Assembly (NCBI GenBank): GCA_037043235.1
Contig: JAWRVZ010000088.1
Location: forward strand, 1,116,001-1,180,000
Source: Rhodeus uyekii
Lineage: Eukaryota; Chordata; Actinopteri; Cypriniformes; Acheilognathidae
Direction of reading: 5' to 3'
Length of the DNA: 64,000 bases
In this document: in pieces, positions 14,495 to 25,607 of the stretch
Layout of the letters: every line of letters starts with the position of its first letter
Numbering within the stretch: the stretch's first letter is position 1
Notes under the pieces: generated by a model
The model's input: the letters and a program-made list of their open reading frames with translations, nothing else
Database searches by the model: none
Told to the model about the DNA's origin: nothing
Program-made: the position numbers and the translations under genes

Positions 14495-14641
14495 ACACAC
14501 ATCTATTTAGTATATATAAAAGGCTACATATAGTGTAACTGTGGTGTAACTGCAGTCTCTTTTGAAAGTGATTAGCCTATATTAATAATGCTTAATTACA
14601 GCTTTAAAATAGAAATAAAACAAAGTATTATTCACAGTATC

Positions 14642-14681
<40 letters not shown>

Positions 14682-14689
14682 CTCTATAC

Positions 14690-14733
<44 letters not shown>

Positions 14734-16868
14734 CACATCTATTTAGTATATATAAAAGGCTACATATACATGCAGTGTAACTGCAGTCTCTTTTGAAAGT
14801 GATTAGCCTATACTAATAATGCTTAATTACAGCTTTAAAATAGAAATTAAACAAAGTATTTTTCGCATTAGTGAAAACTGACCGTTAAAAGCCAAGGATG
14901 TAATTAAACCGTAAACATTTTTTTAAACTAATTACAATTTTCCAACACTTTGGGGATCAAAAAGCATAATTATAACTTATTTTTAAGTTTAAACTCTCAA
15001 AACTTTTTAAGCTAATTAACGATAAATCTTGCTAACAATATGCTAATTCAGCAAATTCTTGCCAGCAACATGCTTATTTATGTTAAATGTTGCTAATGAC
15101 TTCGGAATTCATACTAAATCTTGCTAGCAACAAGATAATTAACATTAAATCTTGCTAGCAAAATTGATCATCAATTGATTAAAGATTAAATTATGATCAA
15201 AGAACATAACGACACCTTAGTAACTGCCTAGAAACAACGCAAGGCAATAACTAACAAGAGTATATATGCTCAAGATCTAATTCTTTCCATCTATCCATCT
15301 GTAAACTTTCAAAACTTTTTAAGCTTTTACAAATAAATTTAACTTTCAGGCTAGGCTTTCTCAAGCCAACTGAAGTTTATATCATAAACTTCCTCTATCT
15401 AGTTATTATTATTATTCTTCTTACCTAAAATTCTCAATGCATCTCCTCCTAGAGCTTTAAAGCTACAACCACTAAACTCTGCTCAGACTTCAGACCTGTT
15501 CTGACTTGAGTTGCTATCCCTTTTCAGACTGATCAGACTTATGATTTTTGATAAAACTGAAGATTAAAGTCATAAAATCTCCATAGACTTTCACTAATGA
15601 AGTGAAAACTGAATTTTAGATAGAGCGTCCACTCCATCTGTTGGTAACATCACAACATTACACCTGATATATAATACATTTCAATACAGTATGTGTGAAC
15701 ATGTCCATTCCAATGGGCATGCATTTTATTTTTTTAAATCCTGAAAAAAAACTTGCAGGTCTACAATCGATTTTTTACTTTAATTAGTAAGTTAAATCTC
15801 TCTATTTTACATACATAATATCACAAAATTACACCCCTGTCAGTGAGAGCACTGAAGTTTGAACGAATCAGAGCGCTGCAATTCAAAGCCTCAAAGCTTT
15901 TCAAAGACGCCATTACTGCTGGAGAGAGAGATCATAATCTCCTAAAATAGATTTATGTGAGAGAGTTTATGATCAAACGGAAATTGTTTCCGATTATCAA
16001 GTAACCGCTGCAGCGTGTTTCCTTGAAGATTTATGCACTTATATGGCCAAATTCTGACTCTCATTCGTCTTTACATGGCGACGAATTTTCGCTGTTGAGC
16101 ACTATGATACTATAGGAAAGGTAAGTGAAGTTTAAACGCGCGTCCTCCTGGACTCGCGCCAAAGCATAACCGTCTAATCGCCTAAGTTTATTTATAGCGC
16201 TCATTTATGTACTTTATTGACGAATTCTGACTCTCGCTCGTGTTTGCACGGGGAAGACACATGTAAACGGCTTCTCTGAGCAGCGCGCGCTGACTCTCTT
16301 CAAATGCAGCGTCTAACAGTCAAAGTTATTTATAACTAATTCTTGAGTATATAGTTACATTGTGTTAATTCTTTTATCTGCTTTTAACTAAAGTCTGACT
16401 CCTGTTCTCGAGTTCAAACGCGCTTCCTGAGCAGATTCGCTGATAGATCGATGTTTTGTGAACACTTAAACAATAAATGAAATAAGGTATTTAAAAGGAT
16501 GCAAAAACGATGGCAGATCGATTCAAACTGTAAACTGCTTGAGATTCAAAAAAAACTGCATTACTCTGCTGCATTACTTGAGCAGGAATTATTTTAAAAA
16601 TAAAAATATTTAAGTTATTTTGTTTCCCATGGAGGAAGGCTTTATACAAATATTACATTGCGTTGATTCCTTTATCTGCTATAATTGCCGTGTTGAACTG
16701 AAGTCTGACATGGCAGATCAATTCAATCTGAAAACTGCTTGAGATTAGAAAAAACTGCATTACTTTCCCCATTGTACTTGGCAGGAATGATTTAAAAAAA
16801 TACTAATATTTAAGTTATTTTATTTCACAGGAAGAAACAATTTATATATACATATATCTCCTTCAGAC

Positions 16869-17148
16869 CTGGGGCATATTCTTCGTACCTCGCTAACTCA
16901 CTTAGCTGGATTAGATTGTTGACGATTTCGCATGATTTTGGATTGTTCGGTTCTTCGACGCTCATCCGGGACTTGTTGTCATAGTAACAGGTCCGCTGAA
17001 GTGAACCTGCTCGGAGCAGGCTTACTTCAAGTTAGCAGGATTAGTTCACGCAAGCGGAGGTGATATGGGAAGTTTGTCGCAACATGTCCTGTCCGTTTTT
17101 ACGAGAGAAACCTGTTGCTGAAGGTGCAATATAATATATTTAATATAA

Positions 17149-17189
<41 letters not shown>

Positions 17190-18226
17190 TATATATATAT
17201 ATGTATATTATATTTCGTTTTTCACGTGAGGGTATAATGTATCTAGTTAATTTAGATACAATTAGTCGTAGTCGGGCGTTAGCTACAGCTCAAACTGTGT
17301 GTATTGCCTTGCGCTACTTTGCGAGCGGCACGTTCATTTACACTGTTGGTATACGGAGAACATTGTGAAAGTGCTGTCTGTCGTGCCATTCGCAAAGTTA
17401 CCAGCACTCAAGCAGTCATTTTTGAAAAAAGGGAACTTTGCACACAGTTAGTTTACAGTTTATTTTATTTATTTAAAAAAAATCCAGCTGATCATCTCTT
17501 GCCTGTGGAATGAAATAAATAAATCATGCAAGGTCCTCAATAGTAGGCTACAGTGTGTTTATTCGTGTATTTTATTAACTTTGAAGTTCCTCTTGAAGCA
17601 AATCAATCTCAAGTCTGACTTTTTGCTTTATTAGTTTTTGCAATTCTATTTCATTAATTGACTCTTTTTTTTTTTGCAGCACAGCGCAAGTAGTAAAGAT
17701 ACTATTTTGCAGAACATTTTTGCATTTTACTTTTACTTGTTCCCAAGTTCTAGTGGGTCCTGTGGTGGCTCTAATATAAAAGATGATTATGAAATAGAGT
17801 ACAATTAATATGAGTCAATATAATTACACACACGATCACTAGGCTTCTCACAAATTTAATTTGTCTGCAACTTTTTGCCAGTCCTCTCTCCTGCATTTGC
17901 AGCTTTAAAGTGTTTCCTTGTGTTTTAATTAAACACTGAAATTCAGCGACGCGCCGCCGAGAAATACTGTGCGCGCTCTTTCAGCATGCTCACTGACCAA
18001 TCAAAATGTTGCTGATCAGTGTTTCTACTATCGATACATATCCCCTTTTAAGCCAGCACATGAACGCGCAATGATCTCAGATAACTCAATCCAGCTATAC
18101 TAATCGTCAACAACAGGTGCGTTTAAAGAACCGAATCATCCAGCTCATAGTTAGCGCGATTATGTCATCCCGGATGTGTCAACTGATCTTGGATGTAGTA
18201 AGCGACGTACGAAGAATATGCCCCAG
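16869..18226. mobile_element. TIR DNA transposon interrupting the array
   Basis: The ends are perfect 20-bp inverted repeats (CTGGGGCATATTCTTCGTAC), with further looser inverted similarity for over 100 bp inward (gttgacgatt against aatcgtcaac, cggttctt against aagaaccg). The interior carries a decayed minus-strand Myb/SANT-like gene. I could not find a target-site duplication. A PIF/Harbinger-like assignment is suggested by the accompanying Myb-like gene but not proven. A (TA)n tract lies at about 17150-17200. Confidence 0.72.
17590..17900 (-). pseudogene. Decayed Myb/SANT-like DNA-binding protein of the TIR element
   Basis: Three conceptual minus-strand pieces follow one another: REDWQKVADKLNL (about 17900-17858) followed by a GTGAG donor; GPTRTWEQVKVKCKNVLQN (17760-17704) preceded by an AG; and KKKESINEIELQKL continuing to about 17590, a coiled-coil-like end. 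This order matches the Myb/SANT-like proteins found in Harbinger-type transposons and domesticated genes such as naif1. No start codon exon was found, so it is a remnant. Confidence 0.5.
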
Positions 18227-18801
18227 AATTAGGTTCCAGGTTTCTGAAAAAAATAATAATAATAATATCCCATTAAATTAGGCATCTATTAATGAGTAAG
18301 AAAAAAAATCATAACTCCTTCATAGCAATTTTTGTTGTCAATTGCAGTGGACATTTGGTCTTAACAGCTGTGAATGTCAAACTAATATAAACCAATATAA
18401 AACAAAATTAAACATAAAAAAATCCCAAGGTCAAGAACTTGAACAATATAACATTTCAACTTTAATTTTGAGGTTTTTGTTTTACAAATTGCACATTTAA
18501 TAAAATAAACCTCTAATAGAAAATGCATTAGAGTCAGTGCAGTCACTTTACACACACACATTTCCTGTGTGTATCTTTCAAGGTATTCCCCAGTGGCACA
18601 GAGCAGTAGTGCACTTTGCACTAATCACATTAAATAAATAATTGTATATTCTGCATATGACATTTTCTCAAAATTTCTTCTTAAAATTTGACATATTTTA
18701 GAATGAGATTTGAATTTTGACTAATTATTACCCTACTGGCCATAACAGCAAATAGCATTATGATACCACATGAAGACATCTGTACAATACCTGTACACAT
18801 T

Positions 18802-18832
<31 letters not shown>

Positions 18833-19198
18833 TATTGTATTTATTAGGTCCTACATATCTCAAATAGCAAGAAAAATTACAAAATGCACATCAGGCAAAC
18901 TTGTGGGACTCAAGAGGATATATAATACATTTCAATCAGCATGTGCATTGAGTAGCAGTCATTGGAACCCAATGTCCATTGCAATGGATATGCATTTTTT
19001 TTTAAATCCTGAAAAAAGACTTTTTAACTTTAATTAGTAAGTTAAATCTCTCTATTTTACATACTAACTATGAAATACTGGCAAACATATCAAAGATTGC
19101 AAATATAACTGTAGAAAATGCTGCTTCTGTGTGTGGGAAACAGCGCCACTCACTGACCAACTGAATCATCAGTAATCTCCAAATAAATCTTGTTAGCG
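18227..19198. other. Non-array spacer between the transposon and the next unit
   Basis: No gene is seen. The stretch holds a 29-base poly(G) run. Near 18915-19060 it holds a diverged relative of the array core (gatatataatacatttcaat ... tttaattagtaagttaaat), so an older copy of the array sequence sits next to the young units. Confidence 0.5.
18804..18832 (+). repeat. Poly(G) tract of 29 bases
   Basis: An uninterrupted run of 29 G, flanked by acaatac on the left and gtattgt close on the right. Such a run could form G-quadruplexes but is also prone to length error in sequencing and assembly. Confidence 0.9.
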
Positions 19199-19258
19199 AC
19201 AAACTCTCAAAACTTTTCAAGCTTGAAGCTTTTACAACTAATTTAAACTTTCAGGCTA

Positions 19259-19328
19259 GGCTTTCTCAAGCCAACTGAAGTTTATATCATAAACTTCCTC
19301 TATCTAGTTAAGTTGGCTTGAGAAAGCC
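19259..19328. repeat. Nested palindrome at the start of array unit 7
   Basis: Perfect 18-bp arms (ggctttctcaagccaact and its complement at 19311-19328) enclose a second hairpin, gaagtttat-atc-ataaacttc. Other units keep only the left arm and the inner hairpin. The right arm here shows what the sequence looked like before the array form arose. Confidence 0.75.
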
Positions 19329-19352
19329 AACTTAGTGATATTGTATCTAAAC

Positions 19353-19385
<33 letters not shown>

Positions 19386-20969
19386 TTACCTAAAATTCTC
19401 AATGCATCTCCTCCTAGAGCTTTAAAGCTACAACCACTAAACTCTGCTCAGACTTCAGACCTGTTCTGACTTGAGTTGCTATCCCTTTTCAGACTGATCA
19501 GACTTATGATTTTTGATAAAACTGAAGATTAAAGTCATAAAATCTCCATAGACTTTCACTAATGAAGTGAAAACTGAATTTTAGATAGAGCGTCCACTCC
19601 ATCTGTTGGTAACATCACAACATTACACCTGATATATAATACATTTCAATACAGTATGTGTGAACATGTCCATTCCAATGGGCATGCATTTTATTTTTTT
19701 AAATCCTGAAAAAAAACTTGCAGGTCTACAATCGATTTTTTACTTTAATTAGTAAGTTAAATCTCTCTATTTTACATTCATAATATCACAAAATTACACC
19801 CCTGTCAGTGAGAGCACTGAAGTTTGAACGAATCAGAGCGCTGCAATTCAAAGCCTCAAAGCTTTTCAAAGACGCCATTACTGCTGGAGAGAGAGATCAT
19901 AATCTCCTAAAATAGATTTATGTGAGAGAGTTTATGATCAAACGGAAATTGTTTCCGATTATCAAGTAACCGCTGCAGCGTGTTTCCTTGAAGATTTATG
20001 CACTTATATGGCCAAATTCTGACTCTCATTCGTCTTTACTCGGCAAAGGAGTACATTACTATGGGGAAGGTAAGTGAAGTTTAAACGCGCGTCCTCCTGG
20101 ACTCGCGCCAAAGCATAACCGTCTAAGCACCTACGTTTATTTATAGCGCTCATTTATGTACTTTATTGCCGAATTCTGACTCTCGCTCGTGAGTCAATAT
20201 ACATTGGAAAAGGCTTCCCTGAGCAGCGCGCGCGCTGACTCTCTTCAAATGCAGCGTCTAACAGTCAAAGTTATTTATAACTAATTCTTGAGTATATAGT
20301 TACATTGTGTTAATTCTTTTATCTGCTTTTAACTAAAGTCTGACTCCTGTTCTCGAGTTCAAACGCGCTTCCTGAGCAGATTCGCTGATAGATCGATGTT
20401 TTGTGAACACTTAAACAGTAAATGAAATAAGATTTTTAAAGGATGCAAAAAACATGGCAGATCGATTCAAACTGTAAACTGCTTGAGATTAAAAAAAACT
20501 GCATTACTCTGCTGCATTACATGAGCAGGAATTATTTAAAAAATACTAATATTTAAGTTATTTTGTTTCCCATGGAGGAAGGCTTTATACAAATATTACA
20601 TTGCGTTGATTCCTTTATCTGCTATAATTGCCGTGTTGAACTGAAGTCTGACATGGCAGATCGAGTCAATCTGAAAACTGCTTGAGATTAGAAAAAACTG
20701 CATTACTCTCCTCATTGTACTTTAGCAGGAATTATTTTAAAAATACTAATATTTAAGTTTGTTTCCCATGAAGGAAGGATTTACATATACATCTAAAAAG
20801 TATGTATTAGAGCATATCTATCTACATTTATATTGTAAATATAAAGGGCTCCATATACATTCAGTGTAACTGCTGTCTGTTTTGAAAGTGGTAAGACTAC
20901 ATAAATAATGCTTAATTACATCTTTAAAATAGAAATAAAACAAAGTATTATTCACAGTATCACAGTACC

Positions 20970-21035
<66 letters not shown>

Positions 21036-21179
21036 ACACACATCTATTTCGTATATATAAAAGGCTACATATAGTGTAACTGTGGTGTAACTGCAGTCTC
21101 TTTTGAAAGTGATTAGCCTATATTAATAATGCTTAATTACAGCTTTAAAATAGAAATAAAACAAAGTATTATTCACAGT

Positions 21180-21228
<49 letters not shown>

Positions 21229-23039
21229 CTCTATACATATTATATATATATATATATACACATACACATCTATCTAGTATATATAAAAGGCTACATATAC
21301 ATGCAGTGTAACTGCAGTCTCTTTTGAAAGTGATTAGCCTATACTAATAATGCTTAATTACAGCTTTAAAATAGAAATTAAACAAAGTATTTTTTGCATT
21401 AGTGAAAACTGACCGTTAAAAGCCAAGGATGTAATTAAACCGTAAACATTTTTATAAACTAATTACAATTTTCCAACACTTTGAGGATCAAAAAGCATAA
21501 TTATAACTTATTTTTAAGTTTAAACTCTCAAAACTTTTCAAGCTAATTAACGATAAATCTTGCTAACAATATGCTAATTCAGCAAATTCTTGCCAGCAAC
21601 GTGCTTATTTATGTTAAATGTTGCTAATGACTTCGGAATTCATACTAAATCTTGCTAGCAACAAGATAATTAACATTAAATCTTGCTAGCAAAATTGATC
21701 ATCAATTGATTAAAGATTAAATTATGATCAAAGAACATAACGACACCTTAGTAACTGCCTAGAAACAACGCAAGGCAATAACTAACAAGAGTATATATGC
21801 TCAAGATCTAATTCTTTCCATCTATCCATCTGTAAACTTTCAAAACTTTTTAAGCTTTTACAAATAAATTTAACTTTCAGGCTAGGCTTTCTCAAGCCAA
21901 CTGAAGTTTATATCATAAACTTCCTCTATCTAGTTATTATTATTATTATTCTTACCTAAAATTCTAAAAGCATGTCCTCCTAGAGCTTTAAAGCTACAAC
22001 CACTAAACTCTGCTCAGACTTCAGACCTGTTCTGACTTGAGTTGCTATCCCTTTTCAGACTGATCAGACTTATGATTTTTGATAAAACTGAAGATTAAAG
22101 TCATAAAATCCCCATAGACTTTCACTAATGAAGTGAAAACTGAATTTTAGATAGAGCGTCCACTCCATCTGTTGGTAACATCACAACATTACACCTGATA
22201 TATAATACATTTCAATACAGTACGTGTGAACATGTCCATTCCAATGGGCATGCATTTTATTTTTTTAAATCCTGAAAAAAAACTTGCAGGTCTACAATCG
22301 ATTTTTTACTTTAATTAGTAAGTTAAATCTCTCTATTTTACATACATAATATCACAAAATTACACCCCTGTCAGTGAGAACACTGAAGTTTGAACGAATC
22401 AGAGCGCTGCAATTCAAAGCCTCAAAGCTTTTCAAAGACGCCATTACTGCTGGAGAGAGAGATCATAATCTCCTAAAATAGATTTATGTGAGAGAGTTTA
22501 TGATCAAACGGAAATTGTTTCCGATTATCAAGTAACTGCTGCAGCGTGTTTCCTTGAAGATTTATGTACTTATATGGCCAAATTCTGACTCTCATTCGTC
22601 TTTACATGGCGACGGATTTTCGCTGTTGAGCACTATGATACTATAGGGAAGGTAAGTGAAGTTTAAACGCGCGTCCTCCTGGACTCGCGCCAACGCATAA
22701 CCGTCTAAGCGCCTACGTTTATTTATAGCGCTCATTTATGTACTTTATTGCCGAATTCTGACTCTCGCTCGTGTTTTCATGGGGAAGACACATGTAAAAA
22801 GCTTCCCTGAGCAGCGCGCGCTGACTCTCTTCAAATGCAGCGTCTAACAGTCAAAGTTATTTATAACTAATTCTTGAGTATATAGTTACATTGTGTTAAT
22901 TCTTTTATCTGCTTTTAACTAAAGTCTGACTCCTGTTCTCGAGTTCAAACGCGCTTCCTGAGCAGATTCGCTGATAGATCGATGTTTTGTGAACACTTAA
23001 ACAATAAATGAAATAAGGTATTTAAAAGGATGCAAAAAC

Positions 23040-24122
23040 GATGGCAGATCGATTCAAACTGTAAACTGCTTGAGTTAGAAAAAACTGCATTACTCTGCTG
23101 CATTACATGAGCAGGAATTATTTTAAAAATACTAATATTTAAGTTATTTTGTTTCCCATGGAGGAAGGCTTTATACAAATATTACATTGCGTTGATTCCT
23201 TTATCTGCTATAATTGCCGTGTTGAACTGAAGTCTGACATGGCAGATCGATTCAATCTGAAAACTACTTGAGATTAGAAAAAACTGCATTACTCTGCTGC
23301 ATTACATGAGCAGGAATTATTTTAAAAATACTAATATTTAAGTTATTTTGTTTCCCATGGAGGAAGGCTTTATACAAATATTACATTGCGTTGATTCCTT
23401 TATCTGCTATAATTGCTGTGTTGAACTGAAGTCTGACATGGCAGATCGATTCAATCTGAAAACTACTTGAGATTAGAAAAAACTGCATTACTCTGCTGCA
23501 TTACATGAGCAGGAATTATTTTAAAAATACTAATATTTAAGTTATTTTATTTCCCATGGAGGAAGGCTTTATACAAATATTACATTGCGTTGATTCCTTT
23601 ATCTGCTATAATTGCTGTGTTGAACTGAAGTCTGACATGGCAGATCGATTCAATCTGAAAACTACTTGAGATTAGAAAAAACTGCATTACTCTGCTGCAT
23701 TACATGAGCAGGAATTATTTTAAAAATACTAATATTTAAGTTATTTTGTTTCCCATGGAGGAAGGCTTTATACAAATATTACATTGCGTTGATTCCTTTA
23801 TCTGCTATAATTGCTGTGTTGAACTGAAGTCTGACATGGCAGATCGATTCAATCTGAAAACTACTTGAGATTAGAAAAAACTGCATTACTCTGCTGCATT
23901 ACATGAGCAGGAATTATTTTAAAAATACTAATATTTAAGTTATTTTGTTTCCCATGGAGGAAGGCTTTATACAAATATTACATTGCGTTGATTCCTTTAT
24001 CTGCTATAATTGCCGTGTTGAACTGAAGTCTGACATGGCAGATCGATTCAATCTGAAAACTACTTGAGATTAGAAAAAACTGCATTACTCTCCTCATTGT
24101 ACTTTAGCAGGAATTATTTTAA
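23040..24122. repeat. 199-bp tandem subrepeat expanded in array unit 8
   Basis: The motif catg|gaggaaggctttatac recurs at 23161, 23360, 23559, 23758 and 23957, an exact 199-bp period, followed by the usual diverged half. Other units carry this segment only as two imperfect copies. The expanded copies are nearly identical, differing at a handful of sites (for example gccgtg against gctgtg). Confidence 0.92.
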
Positions 24123-24623
24123 AAATACTAATATTTAAGTTTGTTTCCCATGAAGGAAGGATTTACATATACATATAAAGAGTATGTATTAGAGGCTCCA
24201 TATACACGCGTCCTCCCGCATTCGCGCGTCCACGCCTAAGCGCCTACGTTTATTTATAGCGCCTAAATTTATTCACACACATACATGCATATCTATCTAC
24301 ATCTATATTGTAAATATAAAGGGCTCCATATACATGCAGTGTAACTGCTGTCTGTTTTGAAAGTGGTAAGACTACATAAATAATGCTTAATTACATCTTT
24401 AAAATAGAAATAAAACAAAGTATTATTCACAGTATCACAGTACCATTTATATATATATATATATATATACACATACACACACATCTATTTAGTATATATA
24501 AAAGGCTACATATAGTGTAACTGTGGTGTAACTGCAGTCTCTTTTGAAAGTGATTAGCCTATATTAATAATGCTTAATTACAGCTTTAAAACAGAAATAA
24601 AACAAAGTATTATTCACAGTATC

Positions 24624-24661
<38 letters not shown>

Positions 24662-25372
24662 CTCTATACATATTATATATATATATATATATATACACAT
24701 ACACATCTATTTAGTATATATAAAAGGCTACATATACATGCAGTGTAACTGCAGTCTCTTTTGAAAGTGATTAGCCTATACTAATAATGCTTAATTACAG
24801 CTTTAAAATAGAAATTAAACAAAGTATTTTTCGCATTAGTGAAAACTGACCGTTAAAAGCCAAGGATGTAATTAAACCGTAAACATTTTTATAAACTAAT
24901 TACAATTTTCCAACACTTTGGGGATCAAAAAGCATAATTATAACTTATTTTTAAGTTTAAACTCTCAAAACTTTTCAAGCTAATTAACGATAAATCTTGC
25001 TAACAATATGCTAATTCAGCGAATTCTTGCCAGCAACATGCTTATTTATGTTAAATGTTGCTAATGACTTCGGAATTCATACTAAATCTTGCTAGCAACA
25101 AGATAATTAACATTAAATCTTGCTAGCAAAATTGATCATCAATTGATTAAAGATTAAATTATGATCAAAGAACATAACGACACCTTAGTAACTGCCTAGA
25201 AACAACGCAAGGCAATAACTAACAAGAGTATATATGCTCAAGATCTAATTCTTTCCATCTATCTATCTGTAAACTTAAACAACTTTTTAAGCTTTTACAA
25301 ATAAATTTAACTTTCAGGCTAGGCTTTCTCAAGCCAACTGAAGTTTATATCATAAACTTCCTCTATCTAGTT

Positions 25373-25607
25373 TTATATTTGTTAGCTTAGAGGTCATATA
25401 ATCACAATTTAATGAAAACTATACTATATAAATAATTTAAAGACAGAAATTGATGGAAGATTGACAGAAATGAGACATGATTTTATTTGAATGATTGGTT
25501 TTGAATGTTTTTGTTGTTGTTGTAAACAAACAAAGCTTAGTATTGCCTGACAAACAGATTCTTATTTCCATATAGTAAATAAACTGGTAGAAGACCCCCA
25601 CACTTAC
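25373..25607 (-). other. Unique nwd1 intron sequence between array and exon 9
   Basis: AT-rich unique sequence after the array edge. No coding exon or element recognised other than the GTAAG splice donor at its exon 9 boundary. Confidence 0.5.

Larger units (their letters stand above)
1..25372. repeat. Tandem array of about 2.6-3.0 kb units in the nwd1 intron
   Basis: A core beginning tactaataatgcttaatta recurs at about 1030, 3624, 6650, 9239, 11824, 14813, 21341 and 24781. Spacings are about 2.59 kb (short units) or 2.99-3.03 kb (long units), with two larger gaps. Long units begin at about 1, 5630, 13845, 20785 (deleted) and 24165. Short units follow the GC-rich blocks at 2986, 8610 and 11190. 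Each unit holds two (TA)n/(CA)n tracts, a run of TTGCTAGCAA palindromes, and an internal duplication of a motif with GCGCCTACGTTTATTTATAGCGC. Copies differ by few substitutions, so the amplification is recent or homogenised. The array ends abruptly at 25372, next to unique nwd1 intron. Short open frames in it are microsatellite translations, not genes. Confidence 0.93.

Noticed and set aside
18681..18863. Frame with a poly-proline run
   Set aside because: It is the antisense translation of the 29-base poly(G) tract.
23040..24122. CRISPR-like array
   Set aside because: The 199-bp repeats are contiguous with no unique spacers, and the sequence is a vertebrate genome.
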